A DNA stretch of 64,000 nucleotides from Zobellia uliginosa (lineage in GTDB: Bacteria; Bacteroidota; Bacteroidia; Flavobacteriales; Flavobacteriaceae). Below the pieces are notes generated by a model. It searched no databases and had not been told where the DNA came from. It was given only the letters and a program-made list of their open reading frames with translations. The position numbers and the translations under genes are program-made. Shown in pieces: positions 45,205 to 53,134 of the stretch; position 1 is the first letter of the stretch, and every line of letters begins with the position of its first letter. The stretch is from assembly GCF_018860745.1 (NCBI RefSeq), contig NZ_JAHKPY010000003.1, positions 1,128,062 to 1,192,061 on the forward strand, in the 5' to 3' direction.

Positions 45205-45306
45205 ATGTTAGACAAGTTCGATTGGAAAAAAGAATACACGTTAGTACTCATACTAAACATTGTATATATATTGGTTTTCTCTTACTTAATGACTGCATTT
45301 ACCTAA
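45205..45306 (+). CDS. 33-residue single-helix membrane peptide
   Basis: A short ORF fills the space between the PIG-L and symporter genes: ATG at 45205, TAA at 45304-45306, one base before the symporter ATG. The product starts with a charged segment (MLDKFDWKKEYT) and continues as one hydrophobic helix (LVLILNIVYILVFSYLM). The fit between two genes, sense codon use and topology (charged N-terminus, single helix) suggest a real peptide that could assemble with the symporter. There is no homology evidence available to me. Confidence 0.6.
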   Translation: MLDKFDWKKEYTLVLILNIVYILVFSYLMTAFT

Positions 45307-45307
45307 T

Positions 45308-47041
45308 ATGGGAACATTAGACTGGATTATTTTATCGAGTACCCTAATCTTCATTGTTTCCTATGGTGTATGGAAAACCAAAGGAAGCAAAAGCGTAGAT
45401 GATTATGTTGGCGGTGGAAAAGATGCCAAATGGTGGACGATAGGATTATCCGTTATGGCTACACAGGCAAGTGCCATAACCTTTCTATCTACACCGGGTC
45501 AAGCATTTCATGATGGTATGGGCTTTGTTCAATTCTATTTTGGACTTCCCATAGCCATGATCATTATCTGTTTGGTGTTTCTTCCTATTTATCACAGATT
45601 AAAAGTCTACACGGCTTATGAGTTTCTAGAAAATAGATTTGACCTTAAAACAAGGTCCTTAGCTGCAATCTTATTTTTGGTGCAAAGAGGTCTTGCCGCA
45701 GGTATTACGATTTTTGCTCCCTCCATAATCCTTTCTGCCGTGTTGGGCTGGGATTTAAGAACGTTGAATATTATAATTGGTGTTCTTGTTATCATCTACA
45801 CCGTATCCGGTGGTACCAAAGCGGTTAGCGTTACCCAAAAACAGCAGATGTTCATTATCATGACAGGTATGTTCATCACCTTCTTTTTTATTTTAGGATA
45901 TCTACCCGCTGATATTAATTTTGGTAAAGCCCTTAAAATTGCTGGCGCTAGTAACAAATTGAATATAATAGACTTTAGTTTTGATACCAAAAGTAGATAT
46001 ACTTTTTGGAGCGGGATAACAGGAGGGCTGTTCTTAGCTCTAGCCTATTTTGGTACAGACCAAAGTCAGGTGCAGCGTTATCTTTCCGGGAAATCCCTAC
46101 GCGAGAGTCAATTGGGACTAGTTTTCAACGGAATCTTAAAAATACCTATGCAGTTCTTTATTCTACTGGTAGGTGTTATGGTTTTTGTTTTTTATCAATA
46201 CAATCCATCTCCATTAAACTTCAACCCTGCGGCAACCGAAGCGGTTATGAGTTCTGAATATGCCAAGGATTACTCCATTCTTCAAGAAGGTCAAGAAAGA
46301 TTGGAAGAAGAAAAGAAAATGGCCCAAAACAAATTTTCCGCTGCTTTGGAGCTTAAGGAGTATAGCGCTGTAGAAGAGGCTAAACAAGAAATTATAAGCT
46401 TAAATATCAAGGACAGTACCAATAGAGCAGCCGCAAAGGCGTTGATAAAACAAGCTGATGATGTTGTAGAGACCAATGATAAAGATTATGTTTTTATCCA
46501 CTTTATCCTTCACAACCTCCCAAGAGGGCTCATAGGTCTGTTATTGGCCGTCATCTTATCTGCAGCCATGTCTTCCACGGCATCTGAACTCAATGCTTTA
46601 GGAACCATTACTGCCTTGGATCTATATAAAAGAAATACGACTAAATCTTTAACGGATGAACATTATGTTAAGGCTACAAAGGGATTCACCCTTTTATGGG
46701 GTGTAATCGCTATTTTCATTGCCAGTATCGCCAATTTATTTGATAACCTCATTCAACTTGTTAATATAATAGGTTCTATTTTTTACGGAAATGTACTAGG
46801 CATATTTTTACTAGCCTTCTTCTTTAAATTCGTTAAAGGTAATGCTGTATTTTTCGCGGCTCTGCTTACTCAGCTAATAGTATTCGTGTTGTTCTACAAC
46901 CTTATTTTCATTCACCCTACAGGAGAAGAAAAGCTAGGCTACCTTTGGCTAAACTTTATAGGAGCAGCCATGGTAATTGGAATGGCAATTGCTTTTGAAG
47001 GTTTTGACAGAGTACTCAAAAAGCCACCATTAAGGAACTAA
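45308..47041 (+). CDS. sodium:solute symporter (SSS family)
   Basis: A 577-residue inner-membrane transporter with about 13-14 helices. SSS features include TIGLSVMATQASAITFLSTP (about 47-66), where substrate and sodium sites lie in the LeuT fold, and YFGTDQSQVQRYLSGKS near 245-260. An unusual charged, coiled-coil-like insert of about 80 residues (317-397, rich in E, K and A) interrupts two helices. Sugars, sialic acid, inositol and amino acids are known SSS substrates. Location after a PIG-L deacetylase and before a LacI regulator and SusCD suggests that it imports the product of this locus. Confidence 0.92.
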   Translation: MGTLDWIILSSTLIFIVSYGVWKTKGSKSVDDYVGGGKDAKWWTIGLSVMATQASAITFLSTPGQAFHDGMGFVQFYFGLPIAMIIICLVFLPIYHRLKVYTAYEFLENRFDLKTRSLAAILFLVQRGLAAGITIFAPSIILSAVLGWDLRTLNIIIGVLVIIYTVSGGTKAVSVTQKQQMFIIMTGMFITFFFILGYLPADINFGKALKIAGASNKLNIIDFSFDTKSRYTFWSGITGGLFLALAYFGTDQSQVQRYLSGKSLRESQLGLVFNGILKIPMQFFILLVGVMVFVFYQYNPSPLNFNPAATEAVMSSEYAKDYSILQEGQERLEEEKKMAQNKFSAALELKEYSAVEEAKQEIISLNIKDSTNRAAAKALIKQADDVVETNDKDYVFIHFILHNLPRGLIGLLLAVILSAAMSSTASELNALGTITALDLYKRNTTKSLTDEHYVKATKGFTLLWGVIAIFIASIANLFDNLIQLVNIIGSIFYGNVLGIFLLAFFFKFVKGNAVFFAALLTQLIVFVLFYNLIFIHPTGEEKLGYLWLNFIGAAMVIGMAIAFEGFDRVLKKPPLRN

Positions 47042-47091
47042 AGCATAGCCTCTTAGCGCTTTATAAGTATTGAAATTCAATTATTTTTTTG

Positions 47092-47136
47092 TGAACACTA
47101 TTTCAAGACTTAATTAATCAATAATTTTAGTGTTCA
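47092..47136. repeat. 9-bp perfect inverted repeat before the LacI-type gene
   Basis: TGAACACTA (47092-47100) and TAGTGTTCA (47128-47136) are exact reverse complements 27 bases apart, 42 bases before the regulator ATG. The core GTGTTC recurs in the palindrome upstream of susC (48277-48298). It could be a pair of operator half-sites for autoregulation or a stem-loop at the end of the symporter transcript. Confidence 0.5.
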
Positions 47137-47178
47137 ATATTCATAATAAGTAAAAAACCAATACCACGATACTCCATA

Positions 47179-48219
47179 ATGACCAATAAAAAGAAGACAA
47201 TTAAGGATATTGCCAAACTTGCGGGTGTATCCAAAGGAACTGTAGATCGTGTTTTGCATAAACGCGGCAAAGTTTCTAAGGATGCTTTAGAAAAGGTCGA
47301 GAAAGTATTAAAAGAAATAGAGTATCACCCCAATCCAATTGCAAGAAATTTAAAGGAAAATAAGTTATATAAAATCTGTGTACTCATTCCCGATGATAAA
47401 ATAGATGCTTTCTGGACACCTGCGCATGAAGGAATATATGAAGCCCAACAAGAATTTGTCATGTTTGGTCTTGTAGTTGAAAAATACTTGTATCACCCGT
47501 ACAAAAAGGAAGACTTCTACGAAAAATCTAATCAAGCATTAGATGCATCACCCGATGTTCTTTTAATAACTCCCCTATTCAAAGAAGAATCCTATAAAAT
47601 TATTGATACTTGTAAAGAAAAAAATATTAGGATAGCTCTTTTTAATAATTACTTGAATACCCTTAATAAAGAGGTTTTTATTGGCCAAAATCTTTCCCAA
47701 AGCGGAAAAATTGCGGCTGATTTATTTGATAAGACCGTTTTACCTAATTCCAAAATTGGAATTGTCCATATTGATATAGAGCCACATGTTTTACTAAAAG
47801 AATGTGGTTTTAAAAGTTACTTCAAAGAAAAGAATAGTGATCATATTATTCTAGATGGAATTAGCTTCACTTCTGACAACCAAGTAAATTTTAAAAAGCA
47901 GTTTAGAGAATATCTGGTTACTAATTCAGATTTAAGCGCTTTGTTTGTGACCAATTCCAAGGCTCACATGTTGGTAGAAACCCTAGATGAAGTTGTTGAG
48001 AATTGCGCGATTATCGGTTATGATTTGGTCCATCAAAATATCAATTTCTTAAAACAAGGAAAAATTGATTTTCTAATTCATCAAAGACCAAAAGAACAAA
48101 CTTATTTAAGCATTAGTTATTTTGCAGAGTTTTTCCTTTTTGGCAAAAAAGTTCCTCTTCAAAATTTACTTCCCATAGACATTATCACTTCTGAAAATGT
48201 AGATTATCATATAAATTGA
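47179..48219 (+). CDS. LacI-family transcription regulator
   Basis: A 346-residue regulator. The N-terminal LacI helix-turn-helix is IKDIAKLAGVSKGTVDRVLH (residues 8-27; note DRVLHKRG in place of the usual SRVLNG) with a hinge helix near NPIARNLKENK. Residues 60-346 form a periplasmic-binding-protein-like sensor domain (ICVLIPDDKIDAFWTPAHEG, FIGQNLSQSGKIAADLF). It lies directly upstream of susC with a 172-base intergenic region holding a 22-bp LacI-like palindrome, so susC is the likely target. The ligand should be a sugar-like product of the locus. Confidence 0.92.
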   Translation: MTNKKKTIKDIAKLAGVSKGTVDRVLHKRGKVSKDALEKVEKVLKEIEYHPNPIARNLKENKLYKICVLIPDDKIDAFWTPAHEGIYEAQQEFVMFGLVVEKYLYHPYKKEDFYEKSNQALDASPDVLLITPLFKEESYKIIDTCKEKNIRIALFNNYLNTLNKEVFIGQNLSQSGKIAADLFDKTVLPNSKIGIVHIDIEPHVLLKECGFKSYFKEKNSDHIILDGISFTSDNQVNFKKQFREYLVTNSDLSALFVTNSKAHMLVETLDEVVENCAIIGYDLVHQNINFLKQGKIDFLIHQRPKEQTYLSISYFAEFFLFGKKVPLQNLLPIDIITSENVDYHIN

Positions 48220-48276
48220 GCCGATTTTAATAGACTTAAGACTCTAATCCTGTCATTAATATCATTCTCGCAATCC

Positions 48277-48298
48277 AAAGTGTGTTCGAGCACATTTT
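48277..48298. promoter_or_regulatory. LacI-type operator candidate upstream of susC
   Basis: A 22-bp inverted repeat with a central CG: AAAGTGTGTTC joined to GAGCACATTTT, with 9 of 11 positions symmetric. Length, central CpG and position (58 bases after the LacI-type gene, 94 bases before the susC ATG) fit LacI-family operators. A near -7 box (TAACTTTA, 48344-48351, one mismatch) lies between it and susC, so the site is upstream of the putative promoter and could serve activation. Confidence 0.6.
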
Positions 48299-48391
48299 GT
48301 AGTAAAATCTTAAGGTTTTTAAAAAATTAAGTTTACATTCACATAACTTTAAGAGAATATTGACAACTAACAGCTTTTAAAAACTAACACT

Positions 48392-51300
48392 ATGATGAAA
48401 AACATTTTAATGTTCCTAGTACTAATAATGGGTACTCACCCCATATTAGCACAGGATAAAACGGTAACCGGTACTGTCACCGACGCTAATGATGGAATGC
48501 CATTGCCTGGTGTTAATGTATTAGTACAGGGAAGTACTACAGGAACACAAACAGATTTTGACGGTAATTATGCCATAGAGGCTACTTCTGGCGATGTTTT
48601 AATTTTCTCATACATAGGTATGAAATCTCAGAATGTTACTGTTGGTGCAAGTAGCACTATCGATTTGGGAATGCAGGAAGACGCAAGCCAATTAGATGAA
48701 GTTGTAGTTACTGCTTTGGGTATAAAAAGACAAAAGAAGTCTTTGACCTATGCCACACAAGGGGTAGACACCAAGAGTATTGATGAAGCTAGACCGCAAC
48801 AAGACCTTGTAAATAGTCTCCAAGGAAAAGTAGCTGGACTATCTATACAAACATCAGGAAATGGTGTTAGTGGATCTTCCAAGGTGGTATTGAGAGGTAA
48901 CCGTTCAATAGCAGGTAGTAGCCAAGCACTATATGTTGTAGATGGTGTGCCATTAGGTGGTGATATTTCTAACCTAAGCCCTGATGACATTGCTTCTATA
49001 AACGTATTAAAAGGAGCTAATGCCGCCGCACTTTATGGAGCAAGAGCAAACAACGGTGCTATTATAGTTACTACAAAAACAGGAACAAGTGATGTAACTA
49101 CCATTGACTTTAGTTCTACTCTTACTGCAGATACAGGAAGAATCATGTATGATTACCAAAATGAGTATGGCCAAGGTAGTGGTGGTCTTTTTAATAACTC
49201 ATCCACTGGTTCATGGGGTCCTAGAATGGATGGCTCTTCGGTTGCCAATTGGTCACCAAGTCCAGATATCACTTCTGCAACTCCTTACACTGCACAACCT
49301 AATAACGTTACTGATTTTATGCAAACGGGTTTTAATATGGCCAATAACGTTTCTATACGATCTGGTAATGACAAGAACAGAACCTTTTTTGGATATACTA
49401 ACGAAAATAGAAAGGGTATCGTAGCTGGTAATGAATTGAAGAGACATAACGTTACACTTAAAATAGACAACAAATTGTTCAATGACAAGCTTGAACTTAG
49501 TGCTAAAGCAAACTACATTAGAACAGAAACAGATAACATATTAGAGACAGGAGAATCATTTGCTAATCCATGGAGACATGCATACAGGCTACCTAGAAAC
49601 ATACGTACTTCAGATGCAGAAGTTTTTGAATATTTAGCTTTGGATGGGAGTACAAAACAAAACTATTGGAAACCTAAAGATAATGGTGGAGCGAATCCTT
49701 ATTGGACTACCAATCGTAATCTAAATAATTCTATTAATAATAGAGTAATAGGATATGCTTCATTAAAATATAATATTCTTGACAACCTTAGTTTAATGGT
49801 GCGTACCGCTGTAGATAACAGTACTACCTTCAGAGAAGATATTGATTATAACGATACTTATGTTCTTGCTGATAATGGAAACTATGAAACAAGAAATAGT
49901 ATTGACTTAGAATGGAATTCCGATTTCTTGTTGAGTTATAACAAACAAGTTAATGACGATTTTAATTTTAATATCAATTTTGGTGGTAACAGTCGTATGG
50001 CAGAGGACAAATATGTATCAACCAATAACCAAGGATTGAATGCTCCTAATATTTTTGCGATCAGCAATGCTTTAAACCTTGCTTCAGAGCAAGATTACAA
50101 TAATAAAAAAGTAAATTCCCTTTATACTTTTGGACAAGTAGGTTACAAAGATGCTTTGTTTTTAGATCTTACCTATAGAAGTGATTGGAGTTCAACTCTA
50201 CCGGTTGATAATAATAGATTTGATTATTACTCTGCAGGTCTTAGTGCCGTAATATCCGATCTTGTAAAATTACCTGAAGTTATTTCATATCTTAAGCTAA
50301 GAGGTTCTTATGCAGAGGTAGGTAACGATACTGATCCCTACAGGGTTTACCGTAACGCATCTAATGTCCCACTTGCTCGGCTTAAATTAGACGATGCACT
50401 TCCTAATACAAATTTAAAGCCTGAACGTACACAATCTTTAGAATTTGGTGTTGATGCTAGGTTCCTAGATAACCGTCTAGGTATAGATTTAACTTACTAT
50501 AAGAGTAACAGTATAGATCAGTTATTCCCTGTGAGTGTTGATCCTGCTTTTGGCTTTAGTACCAGATTTGTAAATGGAGGTGATATTCAGAACAAAGGGG
50601 TTGAAGCTATTTTAACAGGAACACCTATTCAAACTAATGACTTTAGTTGGAATGTCTCTGTTAACTTTAGTAAAAATGAGAGTGAAGTGCTAAGCCTTTC
50701 TGGAGGGTTAGAAACTCTTATCCTTGATGCTGGCAATCCATTTTTCAGACAATTTGAATTGGAAATAGGTGAACCATGGGGTAATATGTATTCCAGAGGT
50801 TTTGAAAGAGACGACCAAAATAGAGTTATTGTCAATGCAGATGGTACACCATCCGTAACTGCTGGTAAAAGCGTTTTAATTGGTAATTACAACCCAGATT
50901 GGTTAGGTGGTATTAGTAACAGCTTCCGCTATAAAAACTTAAGTTTAAGCTTTTTGATAGATATTAGACAAGGTGGTGTAATTGGCTCGCTTACAAATGC
51001 TATTTTGGCCTCAGACGGTGCGCTTGATGTTACCACTATTGGTCGTGATGGGACTCTGGTATTTGGTGATAACGTTTTTGGAGACTTAGAAGTAGTTAAG
51101 GCCGATGGAACTCCAAATGATATTCAAACTGATGCTGAAACATTTTGGGCTTCAATAGGTGGAAGAAACGCACCGGTTGGAGAAGCTTTTGTGGAAGATG
51201 CATCTAACATTAGAATGAGAGAAATAACATTGGGCTATAGTCTACCTTCATCACTAATAGATAGAACGCCTTTTAGAAACATAAAGCTGACATTAGTAGG

Positions 51301-51445
51301 GAGAAATCTTTTCTTCTTCTCAAACAGCGCAAGTGTTGATCCAGAGGTGATTGTTGACCCTACACTTACAAGTGCAGATGGTTATGAATCTTTTTCTCCA
51401 CCATCAACCAGAAGTTTAGGTTTGAACCTAAAATTTGGATTTTAA
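48392..51445 (+). CDS. SusC/RagA TonB-dependent receptor
   Basis: Outer-membrane import channel of 1017 residues without an STN domain, so not coupled to FecR. A signal peptide (1-20) is followed by a carboxypeptidase-regulatory-like domain (about 23-105, VTGTVTDANDGMPLPGVNV), plug (about 107-240, VVVTALGIKRQKKSL and YGARANNGAIIVTTK), and barrel ending LGLNLKFGF with a terminal Phe. It pairs with the SusD-like gene 19 bases downstream. Control by the upstream LacI regulator is inferred from position and the operator-like palindrome. Confidence 0.95.
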   Translation: MMKNILMFLVLIMGTHPILAQDKTVTGTVTDANDGMPLPGVNVLVQGSTTGTQTDFDGNYAIEATSGDVLIFSYIGMKSQNVTVGASSTIDLGMQEDASQLDEVVVTALGIKRQKKSLTYATQGVDTKSIDEARPQQDLVNSLQGKVAGLSIQTSGNGVSGSSKVVLRGNRSIAGSSQALYVVDGVPLGGDISNLSPDDIASINVLKGANAAALYGARANNGAIIVTTKTGTSDVTTIDFSSTLTADTGRIMYDYQNEYGQGSGGLFNNSSTGSWGPRMDGSSVANWSPSPDITSATPYTAQPNNVTDFMQTGFNMANNVSIRSGNDKNRTFFGYTNENRKGIVAGNELKRHNVTLKIDNKLFNDKLELSAKANYIRTETDNILETGESFANPWRHAYRLPRNIRTSDAEVFEYLALDGSTKQNYWKPKDNGGANPYWTTNRNLNNSINNRVIGYASLKYNILDNLSLMVRTAVDNSTTFREDIDYNDTYVLADNGNYETRNSIDLEWNSDFLLSYNKQVNDDFNFNINFGGNSRMAEDKYVSTNNQGLNAPNIFAISNALNLASEQDYNNKKVNSLYTFGQVGYKDALFLDLTYRSDWSSTLPVDNNRFDYYSAGLSAVISDLVKLPEVISYLKLRGSYAEVGNDTDPYRVYRNASNVPLARLKLDDALPNTNLKPERTQSLEFGVDARFLDNRLGIDLTYYKSNSIDQLFPVSVDPAFGFSTRFVNGGDIQNKGVEAILTGTPIQTNDFSWNVSVNFSKNESEVLSLSGGLETLILDAGNPFFRQFELEIGEPWGNMYSRGFERDDQNRVIVNADGTPSVTAGKSVLIGNYNPDWLGGISNSFRYKNLSLSFLIDIRQGGVIGSLTNAILASDGALDVTTIGRDGTLVFGDNVFGDLEVVKADGTPNDIQTDAETFWASIGGRNAPVGEAFVEDASNIRMREITLGYSLPSSLIDRTPFRNIKLTLVGRNLFFFSNSASVDPEVIVDPTLTSADGYESFSPPSTRSLGLNLKFGF

Positions 51446-51464
51446 AAAATTGTTTATATAAAAT

Positions 51465-53033
51465 ATGAAAATCATGAAAAATATAAGTTTCTTACTTGTT
51501 ACGGTCTTGCTACTAGCGAGCTGTACCGATGATTTTGAACAAACCAATACGGACCCGCTTTCATTTGACATAAATAAAATTTCTGAAAGTGAACTATTAC
51601 AGGGGCAAGCTTTTGCGCAAGCTCAGTACACATCATTAATGGGCGAAGATTGGAGGTATCAGATTTCACAAAATCTATTTGCCGATATTTGGTGTCAATA
51701 TTTCACAACCACTGCCTCGGGCTTTGACTCTGACCGTTATGTACAAGTTGGCGGTTGGTCAGATTTAGCGTGGAACTCTTTTTATCAAGAAGCAGTGCCT
51801 CAGATAATTTTAGTAGAAGACATTACCGAAGCTAATGAAAATGCTGTAGGAAATGCAATGATTAAAATATGGAAAGTAAATGCTTTTCATAGAATTACAG
51901 ACTACTGGGGACCTATACCTTATTTAGAAATAGGGAATACGGAACTTGAAGCTATTCCTTATGATTCTCAAGAGGCTATTTACAGAAGCTTTTTTGTGAC
52001 ATTGGATGAAGCTGTTGCTCAATTAGAATCAAACCTAGACAAATTATCATTTTCTGGTAGTGACCTTACATACTCTGGAGACCCTGCAAAATGGTTAAAA
52101 TTTGCGAACAGTCTACGTCTTCGTTTAGCCATGAGAGTAAAATATGTGGATCGTGCGCTGGCACAATCAGAAGCAGAAAAAGCGGTAGCGGCAGGAGTTT
52201 TTCTATCTAATGGAGATAATGCCTATGTTTCTGTTAATCCAGTTAATAGAAACCCTCTAGAAACTATTACAGATTGGGGTGAGTTTAGAATGAGTGCTAC
52301 AATGGAAAGTATCTTAGAGGGCTATGAAGACCCCCGTCTGCCTCAATATTTTGCACCAGCAGTAGATGGTGATAGCGATGGTGATGGAAGCCCTTATGAA
52401 GGGTTGTTGAATGGACAAACCAAAGTTTCTCTAGAAACAAGTAAAAATGCAAGTCATTCCGATCTTGCTACTATATATATTGATGAAGCATTAGGAGGAA
52501 GCAACCCTCCAATAGAAGTGATGACCGCTGCTGAAGTTTACTTCTTACGCGCTGAAGGTGCTTTAGAAGGATGGGCTATGGGTGGTACAACAGAGGATTT
52601 GTACGCTCAAGGAATAACAACATCTATGGAACAAAGAGAAGTTGGTGATGCTACTTCTATTGCTGCATATATTGCAAGTACCAATACACCAATAGCTTAT
52701 GAAGTGGGTGCGGCGGCAGTTGCGGATATTCCTGTTGCATTTAGTTCTGACCCAGAAACTCAGTTTGAACAAATCATTACTCAAAAATGGTTAGCCCTAT
52801 ACCCTAACGGTTGGGAAGCATGGGCAGAATTAAGAAGAACGGGCTACCCTAAACAGTATGCACGTGTACAGTCTGAGAATTCTGATGTAGCAGTTGACGA
52901 GATTATGAGAAGAATGGTTTATGTATCAAGCCAATTTGATACTAATGCAGAATCTGTAGAAGCAGCCATAGCTGGACCTGAACTTAACGGTGCAGATAAA
53001 AACAACACCAAACTTTGGTGGGATAAGAAATAA
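51465..53033 (+). CDS. SusD-like outer-membrane lipoprotein
   Basis: A 522-residue surface lipoprotein of the SusD/RagB nutrient-binding group (SusD-like_2 type, judged from the WRYQISQNLFADIWCQYF and KWLKFANSLRLRLAMR segments). The signal peptide ends at LASC (Cys20 from the first Met; a second Met at residue 4 is an alternative start). The C-terminus has the typical QKWLALYPNGWEAWAELRR. It forms the lid of the SusC channel encoded 19 bases upstream. A strong terminator follows, closing the susC-susD transcript. Confidence 0.94.
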   Translation: MKIMKNISFLLVTVLLLASCTDDFEQTNTDPLSFDINKISESELLQGQAFAQAQYTSLMGEDWRYQISQNLFADIWCQYFTTTASGFDSDRYVQVGGWSDLAWNSFYQEAVPQIILVEDITEANENAVGNAMIKIWKVNAFHRITDYWGPIPYLEIGNTELEAIPYDSQEAIYRSFFVTLDEAVAQLESNLDKLSFSGSDLTYSGDPAKWLKFANSLRLRLAMRVKYVDRALAQSEAEKAVAAGVFLSNGDNAYVSVNPVNRNPLETITDWGEFRMSATMESILEGYEDPRLPQYFAPAVDGDSDGDGSPYEGLLNGQTKVSLETSKNASHSDLATIYIDEALGGSNPPIEVMTAAEVYFLRAEGALEGWAMGGTTEDLYAQGITTSMEQREVGDATSIAAYIASTNTPIAYEVGAAAVADIPVAFSSDPETQFEQIITQKWLALYPNGWEAWAELRRTGYPKQYARVQSENSDVAVDEIMRRMVYVSSQFDTNAESVEAAIAGPELNGADKNNTKLWWDKK

Positions 53034-53049
53034 TCCATTATGAATTTTT

Positions 53050-53085
53050 AAAAAGCACCAACTTAACCATTGGTGCTTTTTTTTT
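53050..53085 (+). terminator. intrinsic terminator after susC-susD
   Basis: A perfect 12-bp stem (53050-53061 with 53070-53081) with an 8-base loop, followed by a T-run to 53085. It separates susC-susD from the FG-GAP lipoprotein gene, which then starts only 50 bases later. Confidence 0.88.
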
Positions 53086-53134
53086 ACTATCTATTTCATG
53101 CTATCTTAGAAGTCCTCTTCAAATAAGAAAACCT

